The notes beneath the pieces are model-generated. The model saw only the letters and a list, made by a program, of their open reading frames with translations, was not told where the DNA came from and made no database searches. Source: an uncultured Oscillospiraceae bacterium (GTDB taxonomy: Bacteria > Bacillota > Clostridia > Oscillospirales > Ruminococcaceae). Taken from it: a stretch of 18,100 nt of DNA. Positions 8,361-14,284 of the stretch are shown one piece after another. Position 1 is the stretch's first letter. Every line of letters starts with the position of its first letter. The translations under genes and the position numbers were made by a program. The stretch lies in NCBI GenBank assembly GCA_934527255.1, contig CAKTAM010000030.1, forward strand, positions 1-18,100, in the 5' to 3' direction.

Positions 8361-8467
8361 CAAAGCAGTTCTCCTTTCCGTTTGGATCAGGCAGGGAGGC
8401 AGATGCGGTGAATGCGGCCCGCCCGGCGGCTGAAAACGATCAACCTCAGCATACCCCCGGATTGTGA

Positions 8468-8509
8468 AGCGGATATGAATATCCGCTGCCATTCATAAAA
8501 AATTCATAA
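8468..8509. promoter_or_regulatory. Candidate operator: 9-bp dyad plus Pho-box-like direct repeat
   Basis: AGCGGATAT-GA-ATATCCGCT forms a perfect 9-bp inverted repeat at 8468-8487. Next to it TTCATA occurs at 8492-8497 and again at 8503-8508, separated by five A residues, so the repeat period is 11 bp, one helical turn on one DNA face. This fits the Firmicutes PhoP pattern TT(A/C/T)A(C/T)A with 5-bp spacing. A TATGCT (-10-like) follows at 8519-8524 on the plus strand. Regulator identity is inference. Confidence 0.4.
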
Positions 8510-8578
8510 CTGCATGGATATGCTTCGGCCCGGGGGTTGTGCGGGAAAAAACTCTTTCCGGTTTCGGCACATTCGGCG

Positions 8579-8607
8579 TTGCGCGGCGGCGGGCTTTGTG
8601 CTAAAAT
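8579..8607 (+). promoter_or_regulatory. Candidate promoter of pepF (extended -10)
   Basis: TTGCGC at 8579-8584, 17-bp spacing, and TAAAAT at 8602-8607 preceded by TGC (8599-8601), giving an extended -10. A second TATAAT lies at 8617-8622 with a poor -35. The leader to the pepF start would be about 130 nt. Confidence 0.55.
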
Positions 8608-8747
8608 AAACATGATTATAATGCATTGGCCGGGGCAGGGCTGCAGGCGCTGCCGTCGGCCGGGTCGGCGGCTGCCGCAGCTTTGGCAAAGGGCAGCCGG
8701 TTGGACAAAGCACGGAAAACGAAGCATCGTTTGGAAAGGAACGGCAT

Positions 8748-10553
8748 ATGGAAAACGAAAAACGCATCCCGAAGCGCAGCGAGGTTCCCGTGGAGGACAC
8801 CTGGCGGCTGGAAGATTTTTATGCGACCCCGGAGCTGTGGGAGGAGGACGCCGCCGATATGGCAAAGCTTCCCGCTCAGCTGTCGGCGTTTGCCGGGCAT
8901 TTGGGCGACAGCGCCGCTATGCTGCTGGCGTGGTTTCAGAAGATGGATGAGGTCTCGCTGCGCAGCGAGCGGCTGATGGGCTATGCCATGCAGCTGGCGG
9001 ACACCGACCTTGGCAACAGCGCGCACCAGGCACGCAAGGGCAAGGGTATGGGCCTGATGGTCGCCATACAAAGCGCGGCCTCCTTTGCCAACCCCGAGCT
9101 GATGGCCATTCCGCAGGAAAAGCTGGACGCCTTTTATAAGGAAGAGCCCGCGCTGGAGGGCTACCGCCACGCGATCGAGGAAATCTGCCGCCGCCGCGCC
9201 TATGTGCTGAGCCCGGCGGAGGAAAAGCTGCTGGCTGCCGCAGGCGAGGTGGCCGAGGCCCCCAGCAATATCGGCGGCATTTTCCGCAACGCTGACCTCA
9301 AATTCCCGGATGTGGTGGATCGGGACGGCACGGCGCATCCGCTGACGCAGGGCATGTATATCCCCTATATGGAAAGCAGCGACCGAGATCTGCGCCGCCG
9401 TGTGTTCGAGACCTTCTATCACACCTTTGCGCAGCACGAGGGCCTGTCCGCCTCCATTCTGGATGCGCAGGTCAAGCAGCTGACCTTCTTTGCACGTGCC
9501 CGCGGCTACGCCAGCAATCTGGAGGCCTCGCTGGATGAGACCAACGTACCCACGGCCGTGTATCACAACCTGATCGAGACGGTGCACCGTCATATGCCCA
9601 CCATGTATCGCTACATGGCGCTGCGCAAAAAGCTGCTGGGCGTGGACGAGCTGCACATGTACGACCTGTACAACCCCATTGTGACCGAGGCGGATGAAAA
9701 GATCACCTACGAGCAGGCCAAGCAGGCCGTGCTGGAGGCCGTCCGCCCGCTGGGAGAGGATTACGGCGCCGTGGTGCGCGAAGCGTTTGCCAACCGCTGG
9801 ATCGACGTGTGGGAGAATGAGGGCAAGCGCGGCGGCGCTTACTCCAGCGGCGCAGCGCGTCCGCATCCGTTCATCCTGCTCAACCATAAGGAGACGCTCA
9901 ACAGCCAGTTTACACTGGTGCACGAGATGGGCCACACCATGCACAGCTATCTGTCCATGAAAAACCAGCCCGTCGCCTACTCCAGCTATGTGATCTTTGT
10001 GGCCGAGGTCGCCAGCACCTGCAACGAGGTGCTGATGATGCAGAACCTGCTGGGCAAAACGACCGACCGCACCCGCCGCGCCTACCTCATCAACTATTTC
10101 CTCGAACAGTTCCGCACCACGCTGTACCGTCAGACCATGTTTGCCGAGTTTGAGCTGAAGATCAACCAGCTGGGCGAGGCCGGGGAAAGCCTGACGGCCG
10201 AGACGCTCAACAAAATTTATTATGATCTCAACCGCCTGTATTACGGCGACGGCATGGTGGTCGACAACGAGATCGGCGGCGAATGGGCGCGCATCCCGCA
10301 CTTCTTCTACAACTTCTATGTGTTCCAGTATGCGACCGGCTTCTCGGCTGCCATTGCGCTGGCCATGAAGATCCTCAAGGAGGGTGAGCCTGCGGTGAAG
10401 AACTACCTCAAGTTCCTGTCCTCCGGCTGCAGCACCGACCCCATCAGCCTGCTGAAGATCGCCGGTGTGGATATGGCCTCTCCGGCCCCGATCGATCAGG
10501 CTTTGCAGCTGTTTGACGAGCTGATCACCGAGATGGAAGAGCTGCTGCAATAA
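8748..10553 (+). CDS. pepF: Oligoendopeptidase F (M3 family zinc metallopeptidase)
   Basis: Cytoplasmic zinc peptidase that cleaves short oligopeptides, typically in peptide recycling. The 601-residue length is typical of PepF. The thermolysin-like HEMGH motif is at 392-396 (zinc ligands His392 and His396, catalytic Glu393), and the third ligand is probably Glu420 in FVAEVASTCNE. Other family marks are KRGGAYSSG (360-368), the RTTLYRQTMFAEFE segment, and the C-terminal GCSTDPISLLKIAGVDM segment. The start at 8748 follows GGAAAGGAAC, and the MENEKRIPKRSEV start is the usual PepF type. It has its own promoter candidate and is closed by a hairpin terminator at 10587-10613, so it is probably monocistronic. 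Confidence 0.95.
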   Translation: MENEKRIPKRSEVPVEDTWRLEDFYATPELWEEDAADMAKLPAQLSAFAGHLGDSAAMLLAWFQKMDEVSLRSERLMGYAMQLADTDLGNSAHQARKGKGMGLMVAIQSAASFANPELMAIPQEKLDAFYKEEPALEGYRHAIEEICRRRAYVLSPAEEKLLAAAGEVAEAPSNIGGIFRNADLKFPDVVDRDGTAHPLTQGMYIPYMESSDRDLRRRVFETFYHTFAQHEGLSASILDAQVKQLTFFARARGYASNLEASLDETNVPTAVYHNLIETVHRHMPTMYRYMALRKKLLGVDELHMYDLYNPIVTEADEKITYEQAKQAVLEAVRPLGEDYGAVVREAFANRWIDVWENEGKRGGAYSSGAARPHPFILLNHKETLNSQFTLVHEMGHTMHSYLSMKNQPVAYSSYVIFVAEVASTCNEVLMMQNLLGKTTDRTRRAYLINYFLEQFRTTLYRQTMFAEFELKINQLGEAGESLTAETLNKIYYDLNRLYYGDGMVVDNEIGGEWARIPHFFYNFYVFQYATGFSAAIALAMKILKEGEPAVKNYLKFLSSGCSTDPISLLKIAGVDMASPAPIDQALQLFDELITEMEELLQ

Positions 10554-10586
10554 GTACGCGGCCTGCAAACCGAAAACCAGAGACAG

Positions 10587-10613
10587 AAAAGCGGGGAAGG
10601 CCCCCGCTTTTTT
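10587..10613 (+). terminator. Intrinsic terminator of pepF
   Basis: AAAAGCGGGG (10587-10596), loop AAGGC, CCCCGCTTTT (10602-10611) and further T to 10613. Perfect 10-bp stem with a T6 tract, 34 bp after the pepF stop. Confidence 0.88.
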
Positions 10614-10655
10614 GCGCCGACGGCCGCCGGGCGGCGCGGAGGAAAGGAGCCTGCA

Positions 10656-11465
10656 ATGCGCGAGCAGAACGAGGCCGGGTATTATCTGATGACCGAGCTG
10701 CAGGGCCGTGTGGAGCTGGCGGCCGACTACCCCGGCTATGAGCATTTTCATCCCTTTTGGGAGCTGCTGTGGGCCGATGCGCCGGTACGGCTGAGCTGGC
10801 AGGGCGGCAGCCGCAGCACGCGCGCGGGGCTGGTGCCCGCGGGGCTGGTGCACCGTGTGGCAGGCGATGGACGGCCTTGCAGGCTGCTGTATATCGGGTT
10901 TCGCTTTCCGGATGGCAGCCTGCCGCAGGGCGAGCGTCTGTCGCCGCTGCCGGTGCGGCTGCCCACGCTGGATGCCGCCGCCGAAGAGCTGTTGGCACTG
11001 CCGACGCAGGACTTTTTTGCCGCCCGCGGCGAGGTGCTGACGCTGCTGGCAGAGGTGCTGCAGCAGCTGCCGCTTTCGCAGCCGCCGGGCGGCCGCAGCA
11101 GCGCGCTGGCCGAAAAGATCCGCCAGCTGTGCGGCCCTTACTGCCACTATACCGTGCGCCAGATGGCGGGCATGCTGTACCTGACCCCCAACCACATCAG
11201 CGACGTTTTCCGGGCCGAGACCGGGCTGCGCATCAAGGAATACCAGACGCTGGTGCGTATGGAGGAGGCGCTGCGGCTGCTGGTTTCGACCGCGCAGCCG
11301 GTGGCAGAGATCGCCGCGCGGCTGGGGTACGCCAATCCCTCTTACTTTATCCGCTGCTTCGAGCAGCGCTATCACTGCACGCCGGGGGCCATCCGGCAGG
11401 CGGGCGGCATTCCTGCTGTCGGGGCACAGCGTGCACAAAAGTGCAAGGAGCATACGGTTCTGTGA
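10656..11465 (+). CDS. AraC family transcriptional regulator
   Basis: 269-residue DNA-binding regulator. The N-terminal part (about 20-85) resembles the small cupin sensor domain of AraC proteins, with HFHPFWELL (30-38) and a PAGLVHRV turn (61-68). The C-terminal double helix-turn-helix spans about 152-248: the first HTH is near YTVRQMAGMLYLTPNHISDVF (165-185), the second near PVAEIAARLGYANPSYFIRCF (215-235), followed by the CTPGAIR end that replaces the usual TPxxYR. RBS AAAGGAG lies 10-16 nt before the ATG. The gene lies between the pepF terminator and the promoter of the sodium-pump decarboxylase genes, on the same strand. Control of those genes is a reasonable guess from proximity only; the ligand is unknown. 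Confidence 0.9.
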   Translation: MREQNEAGYYLMTELQGRVELAADYPGYEHFHPFWELLWADAPVRLSWQGGSRSTRAGLVPAGLVHRVAGDGRPCRLLYIGFRFPDGSLPQGERLSPLPVRLPTLDAAAEELLALPTQDFFAARGEVLTLLAEVLQQLPLSQPPGGRSSALAEKIRQLCGPYCHYTVRQMAGMLYLTPNHISDVFRAETGLRIKEYQTLVRMEEALRLLVSTAQPVAEIAARLGYANPSYFIRCFEQRYHCTPGAIRQAGGIPAVGAQRAQKCKEHTVL

Positions 11466-11477
11466 ACGTTTTGGGGC

Positions 11478-11506
11478 TTGCATTCCCAAAAAGATTTCAG
11501 TATAAT
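11478..11506 (+). promoter_or_regulatory. Promoter of the decarboxylase gamma-beta operon
   Basis: TTGCAT at 11478-11483, 17-bp spacer, perfect TATAAT at 11501-11506. It starts 13 bp after the AraC gene stop. An inverted repeat TTTTGGG (11469-11475) / CCCAAAA (11485-11491) brackets the -35, a possible operator. The leader begins with a small AGGTT-CGAGT-AACCT hairpin at 11521-11535. Confidence 0.75.
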
Positions 11507-11565
11507 GATATACTGGGTAAAGGTTCGAGTAACCTATTTTAATCTGGCTTGAAGGAGGACTTGGA

Positions 11566-11922
11566 ATGGAAACTCCAAGCGTGGCGACCGTCGTTATTGT
11601 CGGCTTTGGTCTGGTATTGGCGATCCTGGTCGTTCTGGTGTTGATCTTGAATGCGGAAGGCGCTATTTTCGCATCCATTGACCGTAAAAAGGCGGCAAAG
11701 GCCAAGGAAGTGGCGCAAAGCGCGGCCGTGGTGCCTGCCGCGCCCGCCCCGGCAGCCCCGGTGATCGAAAGCGGCATCCCCGCCGAGGTCGTCGCGGCCA
11801 TTGCGGCGGCTGTGGCAGCCATGGACGGCGGCAAGTATACCCTGCGCTCTCTGACCCGTAAAAAGGACGGCCGCAGCCCGTGGAACGTGGCGGCAACCGT
11901 TTCGTACACACAGCCGTTCTGA
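11566..11922 (+). CDS. Sodium pump decarboxylase gamma subunit (OadG family)
   Basis: Small membrane subunit of a biotin-dependent, sodium-translocating decarboxylase; in the family it links the carboxyltransferase to the membrane beta subunit and helps assembly. The 118-residue protein has one N-terminal membrane helix (about 8-30), a charged stretch DRKKAAKAKE (39-48), an Ala/Pro-rich linker (about 52-68) and a C-terminal RSPWNVA...QPF end that is characteristic of clostridial gamma subunits. RBS AAGGAGG precedes the ATG. It is 23 bp upstream of the beta gene and shares its promoter. Which carboxylic acid or CoA ester is decarboxylated cannot be told, because the catalytic alpha subunit is not in the window. 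Confidence 0.83.
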   Translation: METPSVATVVIVGFGLVLAILVVLVLILNAEGAIFASIDRKKAAKAKEVAQSAAVVPAAPAPAAPVIESGIPAEVVAAIAAAVAAMDGGKYTLRSLTRKKDGRSPWNVAATVSYTQPF

Positions 11923-11945
11923 GCAAGGGAGGAGAAAACCGTCTT

Positions 11946-13181
11946 ATGTTTGAAGCAATCAAGGAGATCCTGGCCAGCATCTGGAGCAATTCCGGCTTTG
12001 CGGCCATTTTCGGCAATTTTCTGGACGGCGGCTATAAGTATCTGATCATGATCTGCATCGCCTGCGTGCTGCTGTATCTGGCGATCGTCAAAAAGTTCGA
12101 GCCGCTGCTGCTGCTGCCCATCGCGTTTGGCATGCTGATGGCCAACCTGCCCTGGGGCAACATCATCCATATGGAGTTTTTCATCACCGAGACCGGCCAC
12201 CCAGACTATGGGCGCGTGCTGGCGGAGGGCGGCCTTGCCGATATTTTGTACTGCGGCGTGAAGCTGGGCGTGTACCCGCCGCTGATCTTCCTCGGCATCG
12301 GCACCATGACCGATTTCAGCTCGTTGATCTCCAACCCCAAAAGTCTGCTGCTGGGCGCTGCCGCGCAGCTGGGCATTTTCGCTACTTACGCCGGGGCCAT
12401 GGGCCTGAGCGCGCTGGGCACCAAGTTCGGCATCAGCTGGCTGCAGTTCACCGCGCAGGAGGCCGGTTCCATCGGCATCATCGGCGGTGCGGACGGCCCG
12501 ACGGCCATCTTTGTTACCAGTAAGCTGGCGCCGCATCTGCTGGGAGCCATCGCCGTGGCGGCGTACAGCTATATGGCGCTGGTGCCCATCATTCAGCCGC
12601 CTATCATGAAAGCGCTGACCACCAAAAAGGAGCGCGCTATCGTCATGAAGCAGCTGCGCCCTGTTTCCAAAACGGAAAAGATCCTGTTCCCCATCATTGT
12701 AACGCTGCTGGTTTGCCTCATCCTGCCGGATGCTACCCCGCTGGTCGGCATGCTGATGCTGGGCAACCTGATGAAGGAATCCGGCGTGGTCGAGCGCATC
12801 ACCAAGACCGCAGGCAACGAGCTGATGAACATCATCACCATCTTCCTGGGCTTCTCGGTCGGCTGCACCACCAATGCCGATACGTTCCTCAACGGTAAGA
12901 CCATCCTCATCATCTGCCTGGGCCTGATCGCGTTCAGCTTCGGCACTGCCGGCGGTGTGCTGTTCGGCAAGCTGATGTGCTGGGCCACCCATGGCCAGAT
13001 CAACCCGCTGATCGGCTCGGCCGGTGTGTCGGCTGTGCCGATGGCGGCCCGCGTCAGCCAGAAGGTCGGCCAGGAGGAGAACCCCACCAACTTCCTGCTG
13101 ATGCACGCAATGGGCCCCAACGTGGCCGGTGTTATCGGCAGCGCCGTGGCGGCCGGTATCCTCATCAACATTCTGGGCTGA
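11946..13181 (+). CDS. Sodium ion-translocating decarboxylase beta subunit (OadB/GcdB/MmdB family)
   Basis: Integral membrane subunit that decarboxylates carboxybiotin and pumps Na+ out of the cell, conserving energy from oxaloacetate, methylmalonyl-CoA or glutaconyl-CoA decarboxylation. The 411-residue protein has about nine hydrophobic segments. The signature GGADGPTAIF is at 180-189, with Asp183 equivalent to the essential aspartate of the Klebsiella enzyme. Further family blocks are GNLMKESGVVER (273-284), NPLIGSAGVSAVPMAARV (353-370) and the MHAMGPNVAGVIGSAVAAG run (386-404). The start at 11946 follows GGGAGGAG; an in-frame ATG at 11880 lies inside the gamma gene. Together with the gamma gene and the terminator at 13302 it forms a two-gene operon lacking alpha and biotin-carrier subunits. 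Confidence 0.94.
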   Translation: MFEAIKEILASIWSNSGFAAIFGNFLDGGYKYLIMICIACVLLYLAIVKKFEPLLLLPIAFGMLMANLPWGNIIHMEFFITETGHPDYGRVLAEGGLADILYCGVKLGVYPPLIFLGIGTMTDFSSLISNPKSLLLGAAAQLGIFATYAGAMGLSALGTKFGISWLQFTAQEAGSIGIIGGADGPTAIFVTSKLAPHLLGAIAVAAYSYMALVPIIQPPIMKALTTKKERAIVMKQLRPVSKTEKILFPIIVTLLVCLILPDATPLVGMLMLGNLMKESGVVERITKTAGNELMNIITIFLGFSVGCTTNADTFLNGKTILIICLGLIAFSFGTAGGVLFGKLMCWATHGQINPLIGSAGVSAVPMAARVSQKVGQEENPTNFLLMHAMGPNVAGVIGSAVAAGILINILG

Positions 13182-13225
13182 TCAGCTGTGCAGGGGCTCC
13201 TGCCTGAAAGGGGCGGGAGAACCGG

Positions 13226-13271
13226 GCCGGGCAGGTATGCCCGGATACGGTGTATCCGTTGGCTGCCCGGC
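13226..13271 (+). repeat. Nested, mutually exclusive hairpins after the beta subunit gene
   Basis: GCCGGGCAG (13226-13234) pairs perfectly with CTGCCCGGC (13263-13271), enclosing CGGATAC-GGT-GTATCCG (13242-13258). Alternatively CCGGGCA (13227-13233) pairs with TGCCCGG (13238-13244) across a 4-nt loop. The left arm can therefore use either of two partners, but not both at once. It lies 45 bp after the stop and 31 bp before the terminator. Confidence 0.7.
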
Positions 13272-13301
13272 ACAGGGCGTCAGTGTCCAATCAACAATGG
13301 G

Positions 13302-13337
13302 GCGCCGCAGAGGCCTTCGGGCTTTTGCGGCGCTTTT
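13302..13337 (+). terminator. Intrinsic terminator of the decarboxylase operon
   Basis: GCGCCGCAGAGGCC (13302-13315), TTCG tetraloop (13316-13319), GGCTTTTGCGGCGC (13320-13333), then TTTT. The 14-bp stem is continuous, with two G-U pairs in the inner half. Confidence 0.9.
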
Positions 13338-13559
13338 CCTGTATGCCGCGCGGTGTTTGCCGCACCTGCGGCGCTCCGGCGGCCGCGGAATGATCTGGGG
13401 GCAGCGCCTGCGGCCGATGCTTTCAACCGGGCGGTACAATGCAAAGGGCGGCCGCCTTGCGCTGCGGCGCGTGCGCCGCGCTGCAGGCAGTTGGCGCGCC
13501 CGTAAGGCAGGGGACAAGGCGGCCTCCCCAAAAAGCGGAAAGGTACCGCCCTTACGGGC

Positions 13560-13588
13560 TTGACGCGGCGAAAAAACTTTGCTATACT
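13560..13588 (+). promoter_or_regulatory. Strong promoter upstream of the metal-binding protein gene
   Basis: TTGACG (13560-13565), 17-bp spacer, TATACT (13583-13588), with TGC directly before the -10 (13580-13582). Each hexamer matches consensus at five of six positions, making this the best promoter in the window. The transcript would start near 13595, about 105 nt before the ATG. Confidence 0.85.
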
Positions 13589-13600
13589 GTAGCCGAAACC

Positions 13601-13632
13601 AAAGAAGCCGCCCCTGCGGGGCGGCTTCTTTT
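13601..13632 (+). terminator. Terminator-like hairpin in the leader of the metal-binding protein gene
   Basis: AAAGAAGCCGCCCC (13601-13614), loop TGC, GGGGCGGCTTCTTT (13618-13631), then T and C. Perfect 14-bp stem starting about 6 nt after the predicted transcription start. The T tract is short (TTTT), so it may be a stabilising 5' hairpin or an attenuator rather than a full terminator. Confidence 0.65.
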
Positions 13633-13639
13633 CGGCAGA

Positions 13640-13657
13640 GGTTAGCCAAAACTAACC
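13640..13657. promoter_or_regulatory. GGTTAG-N6-CTAACC dyad in the leader
   Basis: GGTTAG (13640-13645) and CTAACC (13652-13657) form a perfect 6-bp dyad around CCAAAA. The half-sites match those of DtxR/IdeR/MntR metal-regulator boxes, but the canonical centre is 1 bp, not 6. It could equally act as an RNA hairpin in the leader. Confidence 0.4.
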
Positions 13658-13698
13658 GCAAAGAGCATCCGGCGGCAGCCGGGAAAGGAGCAGATACC

Positions 13699-13953
13699 AT
13701 GTGGAAAATTACCATTCAGGTCAGCGGTATGATGTGCGGCATGTGTGAAAGCCATATCAACGATACCATCCGGCGCACCTTTTCCGTCAAAAAGGTAACG
13801 TCCTCCCACACGAAAGGGCAGACGGTCCTTGTAACACAGGAGGATATTCCGGATGAAGCCCTGCGCGAGGCCATCGTGCAGACGGGATATGAACCGGGGG
13901 CCATCACCCGTGAGCCGTACGTCAAAAAAGGGCTGTTCTCGTTCGGTCACTGA
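13699..13953 (+). CDS. Heavy-metal-associated (HMA) domain protein, CxxC type
   Basis: 84-residue soluble protein with a single ferredoxin-like HMA fold. The metal site is GMMCGMC (10-16), with Cys13 and Cys16 of the MxCxxC motif, followed by a helix ESHINDTIRR, a strand around VKKVTSSH, and the DEALREAIVQTGYEP end normal for the fold. A short tail KKGLFSFGH follows. Family members bind Cu(I) or similar soft metals as chaperones, or occur as domains of P-type ATPases; no ATPase or metal regulator gene lies near this copy, so its partner is unknown. RBS AAAGGAG precedes the ATG. It is a single-gene unit with its own strong promoter, a hairpin leader and a terminator directly at the stop codon. 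Confidence 0.88.
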   Translation: MWKITIQVSGMMCGMCESHINDTIRRTFSVKKVTSSHTKGQTVLVTQEDIPDEALREAIVQTGYEPGAITREPYVKKGLFSFGH

Positions 13954-13954
13954 A

Positions 13955-13996
13955 AAAAAGCGCCGGGCCGCCGTAAAAAGGCAGCCGGGCGTTTTT
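13955..13996 (+). terminator. Terminator of the metal-binding protein gene
   Basis: Imperfect hairpin starting right after the stop codon: AAAAA/TTTTT, CGCC/GGCG, GGC/GCC and GCC/GGC helices separated by single mismatches or a bulged G, loop GTAAAAA, then TTTTT (13992-13996). Confidence 0.75.
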
Positions 13997-14059
13997 GCTG
14001 CGGGCGCGCAAGGGGCATCGGCCCAAAAGCGGGCGGCGGTTAAAAATGTGCAAAACGGC

Positions 14060-14088
14060 TTTCTTTTTTTGCGCGGCCGTGCTATAAT
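14060..14088 (+). promoter_or_regulatory. Promoter upstream of pcrA (extended -10)
   Basis: Perfect TATAAT at 14083-14088 preceded by TGC (14080-14082). The -35 position (TTTCTT, 14060-14065) is poor, as is usual for extended -10 promoters. Predicted start near 14095. Confidence 0.72.
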
Positions 14089-14112
14089 ATTTCTATTCAC
14101 TGCAAAGGCCCG

Positions 14113-14150
14113 CTGTGCGGCTGGCGTATATTCGGCCGCGCAGTTTTTTT
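14113..14150 (+). terminator. Terminator inside the pcrA leader
   Basis: CTGTGCGGC (14113-14121) pairs with GCCGCGCAG (14135-14143), nine pairs including one G-U, loop of 13 nt, then seven T (14144-14150). It lies about 20-55 nt after the predicted start of transcription, before the pcrA gene. It would produce a short RNA of about 55 nt unless it is bypassed. Confidence 0.72.
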
Positions 14151-14284
14151 GCGTATAGAAACGGGCACAGGCGCAGTGCGGGCCGGGCCGCTGACCCGGC
14201 GGCAGGGCGCTTTGCAGGGCCGCAGCGCGGCTTTTGTGCTGCCCGTGGCCGCCCGGCGGCCCTGCAATACAGGTGAGGTGTTTC

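Larger units (their letters stand above)
8361..8747. other. Divergent intergenic region between the PLD-like gene and pepF
   Basis: This 387-bp region holds the start signals of two divergent genes. Seen in it are a 9-bp dyad at 8468-8487, a TTCATA-N5-TTCATA repeat at 8492-8508, a GC-rich 8-bp inverted pair ACCCCCGG/CCGGGGGT (8453-8460 and 8531-8538), the pepF promoter candidate at 8579-8607, an 8-bp stem in the pepF leader (8669-8676 with 8692-8699), and a small hairpin before the pepF RBS (8717-8732). I could not place a convincing minus-strand promoter. No gene is seen. Confidence 0.6.
13182..13698. other. 517-bp intergenic region between the decarboxylase operon and the metal-binding protein gene
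   Basis: No convincing gene. It holds nested hairpins at 13226-13271, the operon terminator at 13302-13337, a featureless GC-rich stretch at about 13338-13555, a strong promoter at 13560-13588, a 14-bp hairpin at 13601-13631 and a GGTTAG/CTAACC dyad at 13640-13657. Open frames here on both strands are Arg/Ala/Pro-rich without domains. Confidence 0.65.
13954..14284. other. 331-bp region between the metal-binding protein gene and pcrA
   Basis: Holds the terminator of the upstream gene (13955-13996), the extended -10 promoter (14060-14088), a leader terminator (14113-14150) and about 130 nt of GC-rich leader to the pcrA start. The GC-rich leader can form several stems, none singled out. No gene is seen. 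Confidence 0.65.

Noticed and set aside
7251..8411. Plus-strand open frame (386 codons) antisense to the PLD-like gene
   Set aside because: The minus strand encodes both HKD motifs with a good RBS; the plus-strand frame is low-complexity and domain-less.
11515..11536. tRNA-like GGTTCGAGT sequence in the decarboxylase leader
   Set aside because: Only a 5-bp stem is formed, with no acceptor, D or anticodon arms around it; it lies at the transcription start of the operon.
8616..13106. Very long minus-strand open frame (about 1496 codons) antisense to pepF, the AraC gene and the decarboxylase genes
   Set aside because: It covers several well-supported genes in the opposite strand, is His/Gln/Arg/Ala/Gly-rich without any domain, has no RBS, and is expected where GC-rich third positions suppress stop codons in the matching antisense frame.
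13640..13657. Canonical DtxR/MntR box
   Set aside because: The half-sites match, but the spacing is 6 bp instead of 1 bp, so it is reported only as a metal-box-like dyad.
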